From the NCBI RefSeq assembly GCF_900187505.1, contig NZ_FYDL01000024.1, positions 1 to 54,647 of the forward strand: a DNA stretch of 54,647 nt. The letters are read 5' to 3'. Position numbers and translations under genes: made by a program. The notes beneath the pieces are model-generated. The model was not told where the DNA came from and ran no database searches. It saw only the letters and a program-made list of their open reading frames with translations. Positions 1 to 8,119 of this stretch are shown here, piece by piece (position 1 is the first letter of the stretch; each line of letters opens with the position of its first letter). This DNA is from Pseudomonas sp. Irchel s3h17. Lineage in GTDB: Bacteria > Pseudomonadota > Gammaproteobacteria > Pseudomonadales > Pseudomonadaceae.

Positions 1-2
1 AC

Positions 3-971
3 GAATGGGGCCGGGTCAAGGTCTGCTTCCCCTGGGACCGCGAAAACGAAGCCTACGAACACCGCTTCCGCCCGGACAACACCAGCCAGGCCTTCGAGCA
101 CAGCTCCTGCTGGGTCCGCGTCACCCAAGGCTGGGCCGGCGCGCTGTGGGGCGCCATGGCCGTGCCGCGCATCGGCCAGGAACTGATCATCAGCTACCTG
201 GACGGCGACCCCGACCAACCCATCGCCACCGGCCGCGCCTACCGCGCTGACAACCGGCCGCCCTATGAACTGCCGAAACACAAGACGCGCATGACCCTCA
301 AGAGCAAGACCCACAAGGGCGAGGGTTTTAATGAGCTGCGCTTCGAGGATGAGTTGGGATAGGAGGAGGTGTTCATCCATGCACAGAAAGACCAGAACGT
401 GGTGGTCAGGAACAACGAAAGCACCCGTGTCGGTAACGACCGTCGGCAGGACATCGGCCATGACGAGCACCTTGAAATTGGCAACGACCGGCAGCTGTCG
501 ATTCGCGGCAACAGCCGCTCGCGGATCGACGGCGAACAGCAGCACCACGTCAAGGGCCAGCGCACGACCGCCATCGAGGCTGACGACCACCTGAGCGTTG
601 CCGGTAACCGCACGCTGACAGTGGCAGGGCGCTTGGGGATGGGCGGCGGGCGACAAATCCATCTGCAAGCCGGTGACGAAATCGTGCTGGATGCCGGTGT
701 CAGCCTGACGTTGCAAGCCGGTGGCCATTGCCTGCGGATAGACCCCAGTGGCATTTACAGCAGCGTAAAAGTGAAAACCGGCGCCGCCCCAGGCGTGGTC
801 GAGCCCATCACGGATCAGTCCTTGGCCACTGCACCTTCCACCGGCCCGGCACCGGCGACGTTCCCTTCCCCTGAATCCTATCTGCAGGCGCTGGAAAGCG
901 GGGCCCTGCAGGTGACCAGCCATTGTGAGTTTGACGCCAATGAATCCTGCGCACTTCACCCTGATCGCTGA
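3..971 (+). pseudogene. vgrG: VgrG (T6SS spike), 3' part, interrupted by in-frame TAG
   Basis: VgrG is the trimeric spike protein that tips the T6SS tube and carries effectors. The reading frame is open from base 3 and begins EWGRVKVCFPWD, the gp5/OB-fold part of VgrG. It continues through GAMAVPRIGQELIISYLDGD to FNELRFEDELG. A TAG stop at 360-362 follows, and the same frame resumes with EEVFIHAQKDQNVVVRNNES, the start of the gp5 C-terminal beta-helix repeats. No frame change is needed, so this is a nonsense codon; a CAG-to-TAG change is the simplest explanation. The frame then runs to a TGA at 971. The first in-frame GTG after the stop (369) has purines directly against it, which is poor spacing for reinitiation. 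The 5' end lies outside the window. Family assignment is sure. Whether the stop is real, suppressed or a sequence error cannot be told here. Confidence 0.85.
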
Positions 972-1836
972 ACGCCTGCCCGGATTGGAGTACCACGACG
1001 GGGCTTCGCCTCAGTGGTGGTCCAGGGGCGAGTGCCTGTTGCTTGAGCCGGGCCAGGACGCGTCGCTGTCAGCGGCGCTGTACGCCGATCGACAAGCCCC
1101 CGGCTGGTCGGTGGAGGCGTTGTTCAGCGGTACCCCGGTACAGGCACTGGCCAGGATCGGCCCGCATCTGGTCGCGCTGCTACCTGACAGCCCAAGTCTC
1201 ACGGCCATTGTGCAGCGGTTGACCGGCGAGCCATTGGGCATCGTGATCCGGCCTCGGGATGGGGTGGATTGGAACGCCCTGGTCGAGCATCTGCGGGATC
1301 GACTGTGGGCCAAGGGCGTGGACGGTCAACCGGCGATCACCCGCTGGTTTGATCCTCGTGGTTTGCGCGCGTTGCTCAGCGCACTCACGCCTGTCCAGCG
1401 AGCGGCGCTGGCCGGCCCTGTCGAGTCGTTTATCTGGCACGGCGGACAGGGTTGGTATCAGTGGTCGCCCCCCGCGCCGGCATTCTCAACCGATTCGCAG
1501 GCACCGGCTCTGCGGTTCGACGCCGAGTTTGTCGAACAACTGGCCCGGGAGCGGCTGTGGGACAGCGCCATGACCCTGGCCAGTCACTACGCCAGTTGCT
1601 TGCCCGCCGACCCGCACGTGGCGCTGCACCGGGTATTTGCAGGGCTGATGGCTGCCCGCGAGTGTGGGTACAGCACTGCGCGTGAGCAGGAACGCTGGCT
1701 CCGGTTGGTTTTGTCTGATGGCGGCGACTTCTGGCGGCAACCCGAGGCCGAGTTGCTACTGCGGCGCGATGACCTGGGCCTTGCACAGAAACTTTCTGAA
1801 CTGGAATCCCTGTACCTCAAAGGAACGACACCATGA
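925..1836 (+). CDS. DUF4123 T6SS effector adaptor (Tap/TEC type)
   Basis: DUF4123 proteins are cytoplasmic adaptors that load a cognate effector onto its VgrG. The protein (303 residues from GTG 925, 298 from ATG 940) has the family's pattern: an N-terminal region with aromatic and acidic residues (ALYADRQAPGW), then GPHLVALL, then WFDPRGLRALL. Either start overlaps the end of vgrG. The stop overlaps the next start (ATGA at 1833-1836), so adaptor and effector are translationally coupled. Gene order vgrG, DUF4123, effector, immunity is the standard T6SS satellite arrangement, so the adaptor most likely serves the protein encoded next. Composition matches its neighbours. The start choice is open. 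Confidence 0.8.
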   Translation: MSLTPMNPAHFTLIAERLPGLEYHDGASPQWWSRGECLLLEPGQDASLSAALYADRQAPGWSVEALFSGTPVQALARIGPHLVALLPDSPSLTAIVQRLTGEPLGIVIRPRDGVDWNALVEHLRDRLWAKGVDGQPAITRWFDPRGLRALLSALTPVQRAALAGPVESFIWHGGQGWYQWSPPAPAFSTDSQAPALRFDAEFVEQLARERLWDSAMTLASHYASCLPADPHVALHRVFAGLMAARECGYSTAREQERWLRLVLSDGGDFWRQPEAELLLRRDDLGLAQKLSELESLYLKGTTP

Positions 1837-4169
1837 CCGGACCTTCGCCCCTCACGCTGCCACCGCCGGTGTTCGCCGACAGTCTCTACGACAGCAACCC
1901 GATCTGCCCTCCAGCCTGTCAGCAACAGCGGGTTGACGCCGTGCACATCACCGGCGACGACAGCACCTTTCACGTGCTCAGCGCTTATGAACAGCAGCGT
2001 CTGGAACGTGCGATCAACGCGGTGGAAGGGCTGATCAAGGACTTCCAGGGTATCGTCAGTGGCCTGCCCGAGCAGCCGCAGGCCTGCATCGCCGGGCAGC
2101 GCGACGCCACCGAGGAGACCTGTGGCTGCCAGGCCTGCCAGAAGCTCTTATGGGCGCGCGAGGCCGAACGGGCCGGCTTGCTCAGCCTGCACCAGGCGCG
2201 GGTGCAGGCTGAAGACATTCGCCTGACCACCGATGAGGACGTCCAGGGGCGTATCGCCGATTTGCTCAAGCGGCGCGAGGAATTTGCCAGGCTGTGCGGC
2301 TGGTTCAGCCACGATGACGTTTGCCTGATTGGCAAAAAGGTCGGTGCGGCCCTGGACGCGGAGGTCGATGGCTTGAAGACGCGGCTGAGCGCCGTGCAGA
2401 AACGCTCCGCCACGATCGCCACCGCCACCTTGCCGGACACGTCCCTGGGCGCCCGACAGGTCGCCGGTGCCAGCGTTACCCGCGCCCGCGGCGGTAACCG
2501 GGTGGTGGAAGTCATCGTCCTCAGCCGCCCGGACCGGCGCTACTACATCTCTCAATCCGCCGCCGACGGGTTGCGCAGCGCCATGCGGGTCACGGTCGGA
2601 CGGCGACCCGCGAGCACCCGGCTCGATGGCGCCGGGCTCAAGAACCGTGCCGGTGAACTGGTGCGCGATATCCGCCAGCAGGTCGGCCAACGCGTTCGAG
2701 AAGACCTGGCCAAGCCCCTGGGCCAACTGGAAGCGCGGCTCAAGAGCTGGAAATTTCCCCAGGACAGCGCCATCAATGCCCTGCACCAGGAATTCGACTG
2801 GACCTCGGACAGCAGTGAGCACGCGCCCTATGCCGTGAGCACCGAAGCCCACCTGATGCGGTTTGCCGCCCAGGCCAGCGCCGGCTTTTCCGGTTTCGAT
2901 CCCGAGGCCGGCACGATCTCCCTGGGGGCCAAGGGCCTGGCCAGTTATGCCCTGGGCGAAGGCAAGATCACCTTCGCCGCCTTCCAGCCCAGCCAAGGCG
3001 GGCGTGACTGCTACTTCAGCTACCGGAACGCCGAGGGGCAGCGGGTGTACCACCGCTTTGGTGCATTTCGCCTGCGCTGCGCCCTGGAACTCAGTTGCTT
3101 TGTCGGTGCCGTGGGCGCCGGCAACGCCACGGCCGGGGTCAAATGGAAAGACGCCCCATCGGGAGCCAGCGCCTTGCTGCTGAGCCCGGAACTGGATTCA
3201 CGCGGCGGCACGGTGCAAGTCAAGGGCAGCCTGTTCGCCGGCGTCCAGTTCGGCGGTGCGCTGACCGGCGCACTGGAGTGGATGGCCCCCGATATCCAGT
3301 ACCGGCAAGACGCCCAATGGGCAGCCCTGGTGGAGATACGTGCGGAAGGCAATGTGGCCTATGGGGCGGGGGCGACGCTGGATTTTCAGATCGTGCTCAC
3401 TCGCGGCAAGTTGTATTTCCACTGCCAAGGTCAGTTGGTGTTCGGTCCGGGGGCCGGGGGTGGGTTTGGCACCTTGGTGGACCTGGAGAAAATCGGGGAG
3501 CTGGTGGGGGTGGTGTACCAGACGTTGAGCGAGGTGGATTTCCGGCATTTGTTCAGCATTAACGAAGATGCCTTTGTGTTGTTTTATCAAGGCGTTTCGC
3601 GGCTGTTGAGTGAGCCGGGGAAGACGTTGAATGAAGTAATGAAACAGGGGCCGATTGCTTTACAGGATTGGTGGCGACAGCGGGCACGGAATATTGCCTC
3701 AACTGGTCGATTGGCCGAGCGCATCCTGAACAACGAACCGCTGCACCTCGGGACGCAACGTATCCCCTTGTGTCGTCTTCCGCCGGAAGTGTTAGGGCCA
3801 GCGCTGTATATGCTTAGCGACTTCTATCTCTTTGCCTTCCAGAACAAGACAGAAAAAGCCATCGTCCACCTATTGAATCATGTCAGCAGTTGGCGCCAGT
3901 TTTATCTGGTGCTGGAGCGCATGCACCCGACTGCCGAAGTCGTGTCAGCGGTGAATAGCGTCAAGCATATACGCAGTTACTTGAGCAAAGGACAGTCCCA
4001 GGAGTTCTCCAATTTCATCAAGCATCTGGCCGACCGTGCCAGTGAAACTGTACCCGGCCAACCATTGCCGCAATGGTTGCCGTGGCAGCCAATGCATGCC
4101 AACGACAAGTACAAAACCTTGCTGGCGGCCCGGGAAGTCTGGGCGCCGGAAGGGGGGCGTTATGTCTGA
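1833..4169 (+). CDS. Putative T6SS effector, 778 aa, unrecognised toxin domain
   Basis: No toxin family could be named. Position argues for an effector: it is coupled to a DUF4123 adaptor upstream and its stop overlaps the first candidate immunity lipoprotein (ATG 4162). Three parts are visible. Residues 1-270 are polar and helix-prone, with a Cys cluster (ICPPACQQ near residue 30, CGCQACQK near residue 95). Residues about 330-560 are glycine-rich and strand-prone (FAGVQFGGALTGALEW, FGPGAGGGFG). The C-terminal 220 residues are mixed helical. There is no signal peptide, as expected for a T6SS cargo. Base composition falls toward the 3' end: one 60-base line near 2641 has 39 G+C, one near 3841 has 28. 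This suggests an exchangeable toxin-tip-plus-immunity cassette. Since the candidate immunity proteins are lipoproteins, the target is probably in the periplasm or envelope (inference). Confidence 0.6.
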   Translation: MTGPSPLTLPPPVFADSLYDSNPICPPACQQQRVDAVHITGDDSTFHVLSAYEQQRLERAINAVEGLIKDFQGIVSGLPEQPQACIAGQRDATEETCGCQACQKLLWAREAERAGLLSLHQARVQAEDIRLTTDEDVQGRIADLLKRREEFARLCGWFSHDDVCLIGKKVGAALDAEVDGLKTRLSAVQKRSATIATATLPDTSLGARQVAGASVTRARGGNRVVEVIVLSRPDRRYYISQSAADGLRSAMRVTVGRRPASTRLDGAGLKNRAGELVRDIRQQVGQRVREDLAKPLGQLEARLKSWKFPQDSAINALHQEFDWTSDSSEHAPYAVSTEAHLMRFAAQASAGFSGFDPEAGTISLGAKGLASYALGEGKITFAAFQPSQGGRDCYFSYRNAEGQRVYHRFGAFRLRCALELSCFVGAVGAGNATAGVKWKDAPSGASALLLSPELDSRGGTVQVKGSLFAGVQFGGALTGALEWMAPDIQYRQDAQWAALVEIRAEGNVAYGAGATLDFQIVLTRGKLYFHCQGQLVFGPGAGGGFGTLVDLEKIGELVGVVYQTLSEVDFRHLFSINEDAFVLFYQGVSRLLSEPGKTLNEVMKQGPIALQDWWRQRARNIASTGRLAERILNNEPLHLGTQRIPLCRLPPEVLGPALYMLSDFYLFAFQNKTEKAIVHLLNHVSSWRQFYLVLERMHPTAEVVSAVNSVKHIRSYLSKGQSQEFSNFIKHLADRASETVPGQPLPQWLPWQPMHANDKYKTLLAAREVWAPEGGRYV

Positions 4170-5196
4170 TGCCACGTCAGTGAACTTGTCTCGATTTGCC
4201 TGGGTGGGGTTGTTTGCCCTGATGTTGGTCGCCTGTCACCAGAGCCGCGTGATTCCAAGTCACTCACTCAGCCCCCAACAGGTCGCGGCAGTTGCCGAGC
4301 GCATTGATCAGCGCTACCCCAAACAAGTTGATTCGGAACGCCGCGCTCTGCTCCAGCACGTAGTCACCGCCATCGACAACATGGTGTTCGTCGAAGGCGG
4401 GACTTTTGAGATGGGCGACTTTGGTTGGGTCGGAGAATATGACCCGGCGAACATGTGTGAGTGGCCGTGTGGTGTAGCGAAGGATGAACTGTGGTTTCTG
4501 GTACCTAAGGCCGACTCCCGGCCACTGCACGCGGTGCGGCTGGACAGCTTCTATATGGCCAAGTATCACACGACCATTGCTGAAGATGACCGATTTCGTC
4601 GATTCACTGGACTCCCATACTACCGGATGGAGCTCACGGACGAAGAGCGTAGGGACAACTTGACTAAGCCTTATCGGATGCGAGTGCCTGAAATGTTTGC
4701 CCCTGATTTTCCTGCTCGTAGCAAGTTATGGCAGGAGTCCAAGGACTACTGCCTATGGCTGGGAGAGTTGAGCGACCTTCCGGTAGATCTGCCCACCGAA
4801 GCCCAATATGAATACGCCGCCCGCTCCGGTGGTCGTTATGTGGTGTATTCCACTGACACTGGCAGTGTGATCAGAGGCAAAAACGTTCACGGTGGCAAGT
4901 CTATTTATCCTGTCGGTTTTTTCCCTCCCAATCCGCTCGGTCTGTATGAAATGGGTGATAACGCCGTCTCCTGGGTCAACGACTGGTACGCCGCCGATTA
5001 CTATCAGAACTCCCCAGTAGATAACCCGCAGGGTCCAGAAACTGGTACTGAAAAGGTCCTGCGCGGTAGCGACTCAGTGTCAACACCACAGTTAGCGATG
5101 ACCATGTGGCGACACAGCGATAAACCGGATCTGGGCGAGTACTACGCCCAAAACAGCTATCGCTGCTCTATCCAACAGAGTGGGCCACTGAAATGA
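4162..5196 (+). CDS. FGE/SUMF1-like lipoprotein 1, candidate T6SS immunity protein
   Basis: The 344-residue product starts at ATG 4162, overlapping the effector stop by 8 bases. It has a lipoprotein signal ending LMLVAC (Cys about residue 22). The rest is a formylglycine-generating-enzyme (FGE-sulfatase, PF03781) fold: MVFVEGGTFEMGDFG, LPTEAQYEYAARSGG, a NAVSWVNDWY motif, and a C-terminal SYRC. The SYRC Cys matches the last Cys of the family tail, but the catalytic Cys pair expected just upstream is absent (GEYYAQN there), so enzymatic formylglycine formation is unlikely. Position directly after the effector and tandem copies suggest a periplasm-facing immunity protein. That role is inferred from context, not seen. 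An upstream in-frame ATG at 4036 lies inside the effector and would lose the lipoprotein signal, so it was not chosen. Confidence 0.7.
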   Translation: MSDATSVNLSRFAWVGLFALMLVACHQSRVIPSHSLSPQQVAAVAERIDQRYPKQVDSERRALLQHVVTAIDNMVFVEGGTFEMGDFGWVGEYDPANMCEWPCGVAKDELWFLVPKADSRPLHAVRLDSFYMAKYHTTIAEDDRFRRFTGLPYYRMELTDEERRDNLTKPYRMRVPEMFAPDFPARSKLWQESKDYCLWLGELSDLPVDLPTEAQYEYAARSGGRYVVYSTDTGSVIRGKNVHGGKSIYPVGFFPPNPLGLYEMGDNAVSWVNDWYAADYYQNSPVDNPQGPETGTEKVLRGSDSVSTPQLAMTMWRHSDKPDLGEYYAQNSYRCSIQQSGPLK

Positions 5197-6227
5197 TGGC
5201 TCATTATCTGGGTTCTATCTCACGATTCTCATGCCTGGCACTTTTGTCCTTCTTGTTGGGTGCCTGCAATCAAAACAGCGTGACTCCAAGTCAATCACTC
5301 AGCCCCAAACAGGTGGTTGCGATTGCCGAGCGCATTGATCAGCGTTACCCAAAACAACCGGATTTGGAACGCCGCGCATTGTTGCAACAGGTAGTGACCG
5401 CCATCGACAACATGGTGTTCGTCGAAGGCGGGACATTTGAGATGGGCGACTTCGGTTGGGTCGGAGAATATGACCCGGCGAACATGTGTAAATGGCCGTG
5501 CGGTGTACCGAGGGACGAGCTGTGGTTTTTGGTGCCGAAGGCCGACTCCCGGCCGTTGCACACTGTACGGCTGGACAGTTTTTATATGGCGAAGTACCAC
5601 ACCACCATTGCTGAGGATGATCGGTTTCGTACTTTTACGGGTTTACCTTTCTACAACATGGATTTGACGGAGGAGGATCGTAGGGACGGTTTAACTCGTC
5701 CATATCGTCTAAGAGTTCCAAGCATGTTCAAGCCGGACTTTCCCGCCTACAGCAAGCTTTGGCAGGAAGCCAAGGACTACTGTCTATGGCTGGGAGAACT
5801 TAGTGACCTTCCGGTAGACCTGCCCACTGAGGCTCAGTATGAGTTCGCGGCGCGTTCGGGAGGCCGATATGTAGTGTATGCCACCGATAATGGCAGCATT
5901 GAACTGGACCGGAACATTAGTGGCAACAGCGCTATACACCCAGTGGGTGCCTTTCCCCCGAATCCTTTGGGCCTTCACGATATGGCGGCGAATGCCGTCT
6001 CTTGGGTCAACGACTGGTACGCCGCCGACTATTATCAGAACTCCCCAGTAGACAACCCGCAGGGACCGGGAACCGGTACCGAAAAGGTTCTGCGCGGCAG
6101 TGACTCATTGTCAACACCACAGCTAGCGATGGCCATGTGGCGGCACAGCGATAAACCGGATCTGGGCGAGTACTACGCCCAAAACAGTTATCGCTGCTCT
6201 ATCCAACAGAGCGGGCCACTGAAATGA
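5193..6227 (+). CDS. FGE/SUMF1-like lipoprotein 2, candidate immunity paralog
   Basis: This is a second 344-residue copy, joined to copy 1 by an ATGA overlap (5193-5196). The lipobox is LLGAC followed by NQNS. The FGE-like landmarks are the same as in copy 1 (EGGTFEMGDFG, LPTEAQYEFAARSGG, WVNDWYAADYY, SYRC), again without the upstream catalytic Cys. It differs from copy 1 mostly in the first 60 residues after the lipobox and around residues 140-190 (GLPFYNMDLTEEDRRDGLTR). The last 80 residues are almost identical to copy 1. Immunity function is inferred from the cluster. Divergent copies could protect against different allelic effectors. Confidence 0.68.
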   Translation: MMAHYLGSISRFSCLALLSFLLGACNQNSVTPSQSLSPKQVVAIAERIDQRYPKQPDLERRALLQQVVTAIDNMVFVEGGTFEMGDFGWVGEYDPANMCKWPCGVPRDELWFLVPKADSRPLHTVRLDSFYMAKYHTTIAEDDRFRTFTGLPFYNMDLTEEDRRDGLTRPYRLRVPSMFKPDFPAYSKLWQEAKDYCLWLGELSDLPVDLPTEAQYEFAARSGGRYVVYATDNGSIELDRNISGNSAIHPVGAFPPNPLGLHDMAANAVSWVNDWYAADYYQNSPVDNPQGPGTGTEKVLRGSDSLSTPQLAMAMWRHSDKPDLGEYYAQNSYRCSIQQSGPLK

Positions 6228-6240
6228 CGGCCCGCTACCT
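6211..6240 (+). repeat. 30-bp repeat unit at junction of lipoprotein copies 2 and 3
   Basis: The 30 bases covering the last codons of copy 2 and the first codons of copy 3 recur exactly at 7242-7271, after copy 3. Only half of the second instance is used by an intact gene. This marks the boundary of the tandem duplication unit. Confidence 0.8.
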
Positions 6241-7258
6241 AGGTTCCTTGTCGCGATGTTCATACTTGGTGCTTTTGGCCTTCTCGTTGGGCGCCTGTAA
6301 TCAAAACAGTGTGATTCCAAGTCAATCACTCAGCCCCCAACAGGTCGCGGCAGTTGCCGAGCGCATTGATCAGCGCTACCCCAAACAAGTTGATTCGGAA
6401 CGCCGCGCTCTTCTACAGCACGTAGTCACCGCCATCGACAACATGGTGTTCGTCGAAGGCGGGACATTTGAGATGGGCGACTTCGGTTGGGTCGGAGAAT
6501 ATGACCCGGCGAACATGTGTGAGTGGCCGTGTGGTGTAGCGAAGGATGAACTGTGGTTTCTGGTACCTAAGGCCGACTCCCGGCCACTCCACACCGTACG
6601 GCTGAACAGCTTCTATATGGCCAAATATCACACCACTATTGATGAGGATGATCGATTTCGAAGCTTCTCTGGACTCCCTTACTACCGGATGGAACTTACG
6701 GACGAAGAGCGTAGGGACAACCTGACTAAATCTTATCGGGTGCGAGTCCCTGAAATGTTTGCACCTGACTTTCCTGCCCGCAGCAAGCTTTGGCAGGAAG
6801 CCAAGGACTACTGCCTATGGCTGGGAGAACTGAGCAACCTTCCAGTAGATCTGCCCACCGAGGCCCAATACGAATACGCCGCCCGTTCAGGTGGTCGTTA
6901 TGTGGTGTATGCCACCGATAACAGCAGTATTGAGCTGAACCGGAACATCAGTGGCAATAGCGATATACATCCAGTGGGTGCCTATCCCCCGAATCCTTTG
7001 GGCCTTCACGATATGGCTGCGAACGCCGTCTCCTGGGTTAACGATTGGTACGCCACCGATTACTACCAAAACTCCCCGGTAGATAATCCACGAGGTCCGG
7101 AGACCGGAATCGATAAAGTGCAACGCGGAGGCATGTCGGTCTGGACTCCTAGCGCATCCATGACGATGCGCCGCTTGAATAGCAACCTGGATCTGGGCGA
7201 GTACTACGCCCAAAACAGCTACCGCTGTGCCATCCAACAGGGCGGGCCACTGAAATGA
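6224..7258 (+). CDS. FGE/SUMF1-like lipoprotein 3, candidate immunity paralog
   Basis: This is the third 344-residue copy, again with an ATGA overlap to the gene before. The lipobox is SLGAC followed by NQNS. It is a visible mosaic. After the signal region it follows copy 1 (AERIDQRYPKQVDSERRALL), around residues 230-275 it follows copy 2 (NRNISGNS, GLHDMAANAVSWVNDWY), and near residues 305-325 it has a stretch unlike either (KVQRGGMSVWTPSASM). This pattern suggests recombination or gene conversion among copies. It shares the FGE-like fold markers and lacks the catalytic Cys pair. Candidate immunity role by context only. Confidence 0.67.
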   Translation: MTARYLGSLSRCSYLVLLAFSLGACNQNSVIPSQSLSPQQVAAVAERIDQRYPKQVDSERRALLQHVVTAIDNMVFVEGGTFEMGDFGWVGEYDPANMCEWPCGVAKDELWFLVPKADSRPLHTVRLNSFYMAKYHTTIDEDDRFRSFSGLPYYRMELTDEERRDNLTKSYRVRVPEMFAPDFPARSKLWQEAKDYCLWLGELSNLPVDLPTEAQYEYAARSGGRYVVYATDNSSIELNRNISGNSDIHPVGAYPPNPLGLHDMAANAVSWVNDWYATDYYQNSPVDNPRGPETGIDKVQRGGMSVWTPSASMTMRRLNSNLDLGEYYAQNSYRCAIQQGGPLK

Positions 7259-7271
7259 CGGCCCGCTACCT
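7242..7271 (+). repeat. Second instance of the 30-bp junction repeat
   Basis: Identical to 6211-6240. It spans the 3' end of lipoprotein copy 3 and the start of the truncated fourth frame that begins at 7255. Confidence 0.8.
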
Positions 7272-7374
7272 CAGCCATCCATACGCTCGCCCGATCTGGA
7301 TGTCCCTCGACCTCATCAAGCACCTGACACACCAGGCGGGCGAAGCCGTGCCTGGACGATGGCGCTCACTCTGA
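7255..7374 (+). pseudogene. 39-codon remnant of a fourth lipoprotein copy
   Basis: ATG 7255 overlaps the stop of copy 3 exactly as in the intact junctions. The first six codons (MTARYL) are those of copy 3. The frame then leaves the family (SHPYARPIWMSLDL) and stops at 7374. The lipoprotein signal and FGE-like domain are missing. It is best read as the scar of a lost or never-completed repeat unit. It could still be translated as a 39-residue peptide, which cannot be excluded. Confidence 0.6.
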
Positions 7375-7402
7375 ACATCTACCCCCTCGAAAAGGAGCAA
7401 TC

Positions 7403-8080
7403 ATGAAAAGAACATGGCCATGGATATTTGTAATCGTCGGCGTGTTGATGCTGACGGCCGCCGTCGCGCGGCACTTCAATCGTGTCTCGGAACAAGCCAC
7501 GATGGTTGAAACCTCCGGCCGGGTGGTTGATGTCCGCGAGGGATGCATCACCGTGGAGTTCATGACGCAGGCGCAGCGACGGGTTGAATTCACTGGCAGC
7601 GTCTGCCAGAAGCCACCGGCATTTGCGCGTGGCGAGCCCGTCTCGGTGCTTTATGCGCCGCAGGATCCTGCCAGGGCCAGTATCAATACCTTTGCGCAGA
7701 ACTGGTTTGTCAGCCTGTTTTTTGCGGGCATGGGGCTGATCTCATCGCTGGTGGGCGGTGTGTGCGTCTGGTTCATCACCCTGGCACCCGGGCGTGCCGA
7801 GCGCCGGGCGCAGGAGCTCAAGCGCATTGGCAAATCCATCCAGGCTCGGGTGATGGGCGTGGAGCCCAATGTCGCCCTGAGTATCAATGGCCGCCATCCC
7901 TGGCGGATCGTCGCGCAGTGGCTCGATCCGACCAGCCGCAAAGTCCGCTTGTTCTACAGCCAGAACCTCTGGTTTGACCCGACCCCGTACCTGACGACCA
8001 AAGAACTGCAGGTCTGGGTCGACCCTGATCGCCCCAACCGTTACAGCGTCGACACTGACTTTCTGCCGAAAATGGACTGA
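7403..8080 (+). CDS. DUF3592-like inner-membrane protein
   Basis: A 225-residue protein with two membrane segments: residues about 5-22 (WPWIFVIVGVLMLTAAV) and about 95-125 (WFVSLFFAGMGLISSLVGG...). Between them is a small beta domain with the DUF3592 pattern: SGRVVDVREGC, then a GEPVSVLYAPQDPARA stretch. DUF3592 proteins have no settled biochemical role. It lies between the immunity array and tssM on the same strand, with AAAGGAG a few bases before ATG 7403, and so probably belongs to the T6SS island. A structural or accessory role in the envelope is possible. No catalytic residues are recognised. Confidence 0.65.
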   Translation: MKRTWPWIFVIVGVLMLTAAVARHFNRVSEQATMVETSGRVVDVREGCITVEFMTQAQRRVEFTGSVCQKPPAFARGEPVSVLYAPQDPARASINTFAQNWFVSLFFAGMGLISSLVGGVCVWFITLAPGRAERRAQELKRIGKSIQARVMGVEPNVALSINGRHPWRIVAQWLDPTSRKVRLFYSQNLWFDPTPYLTTKELQVWVDPDRPNRYSVDTDFLPKMD

Positions 8081-8119
8081 CCCGTCGCGCTGTCCTGGTA
8101 CAGGCAATGGGTTCAATGG

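Noticed and set aside
351..371. Frameshift as the cause of the vgrG break
   Set aside because: Both halves are in the same frame, so it is a stop codon and not an insertion or deletion.
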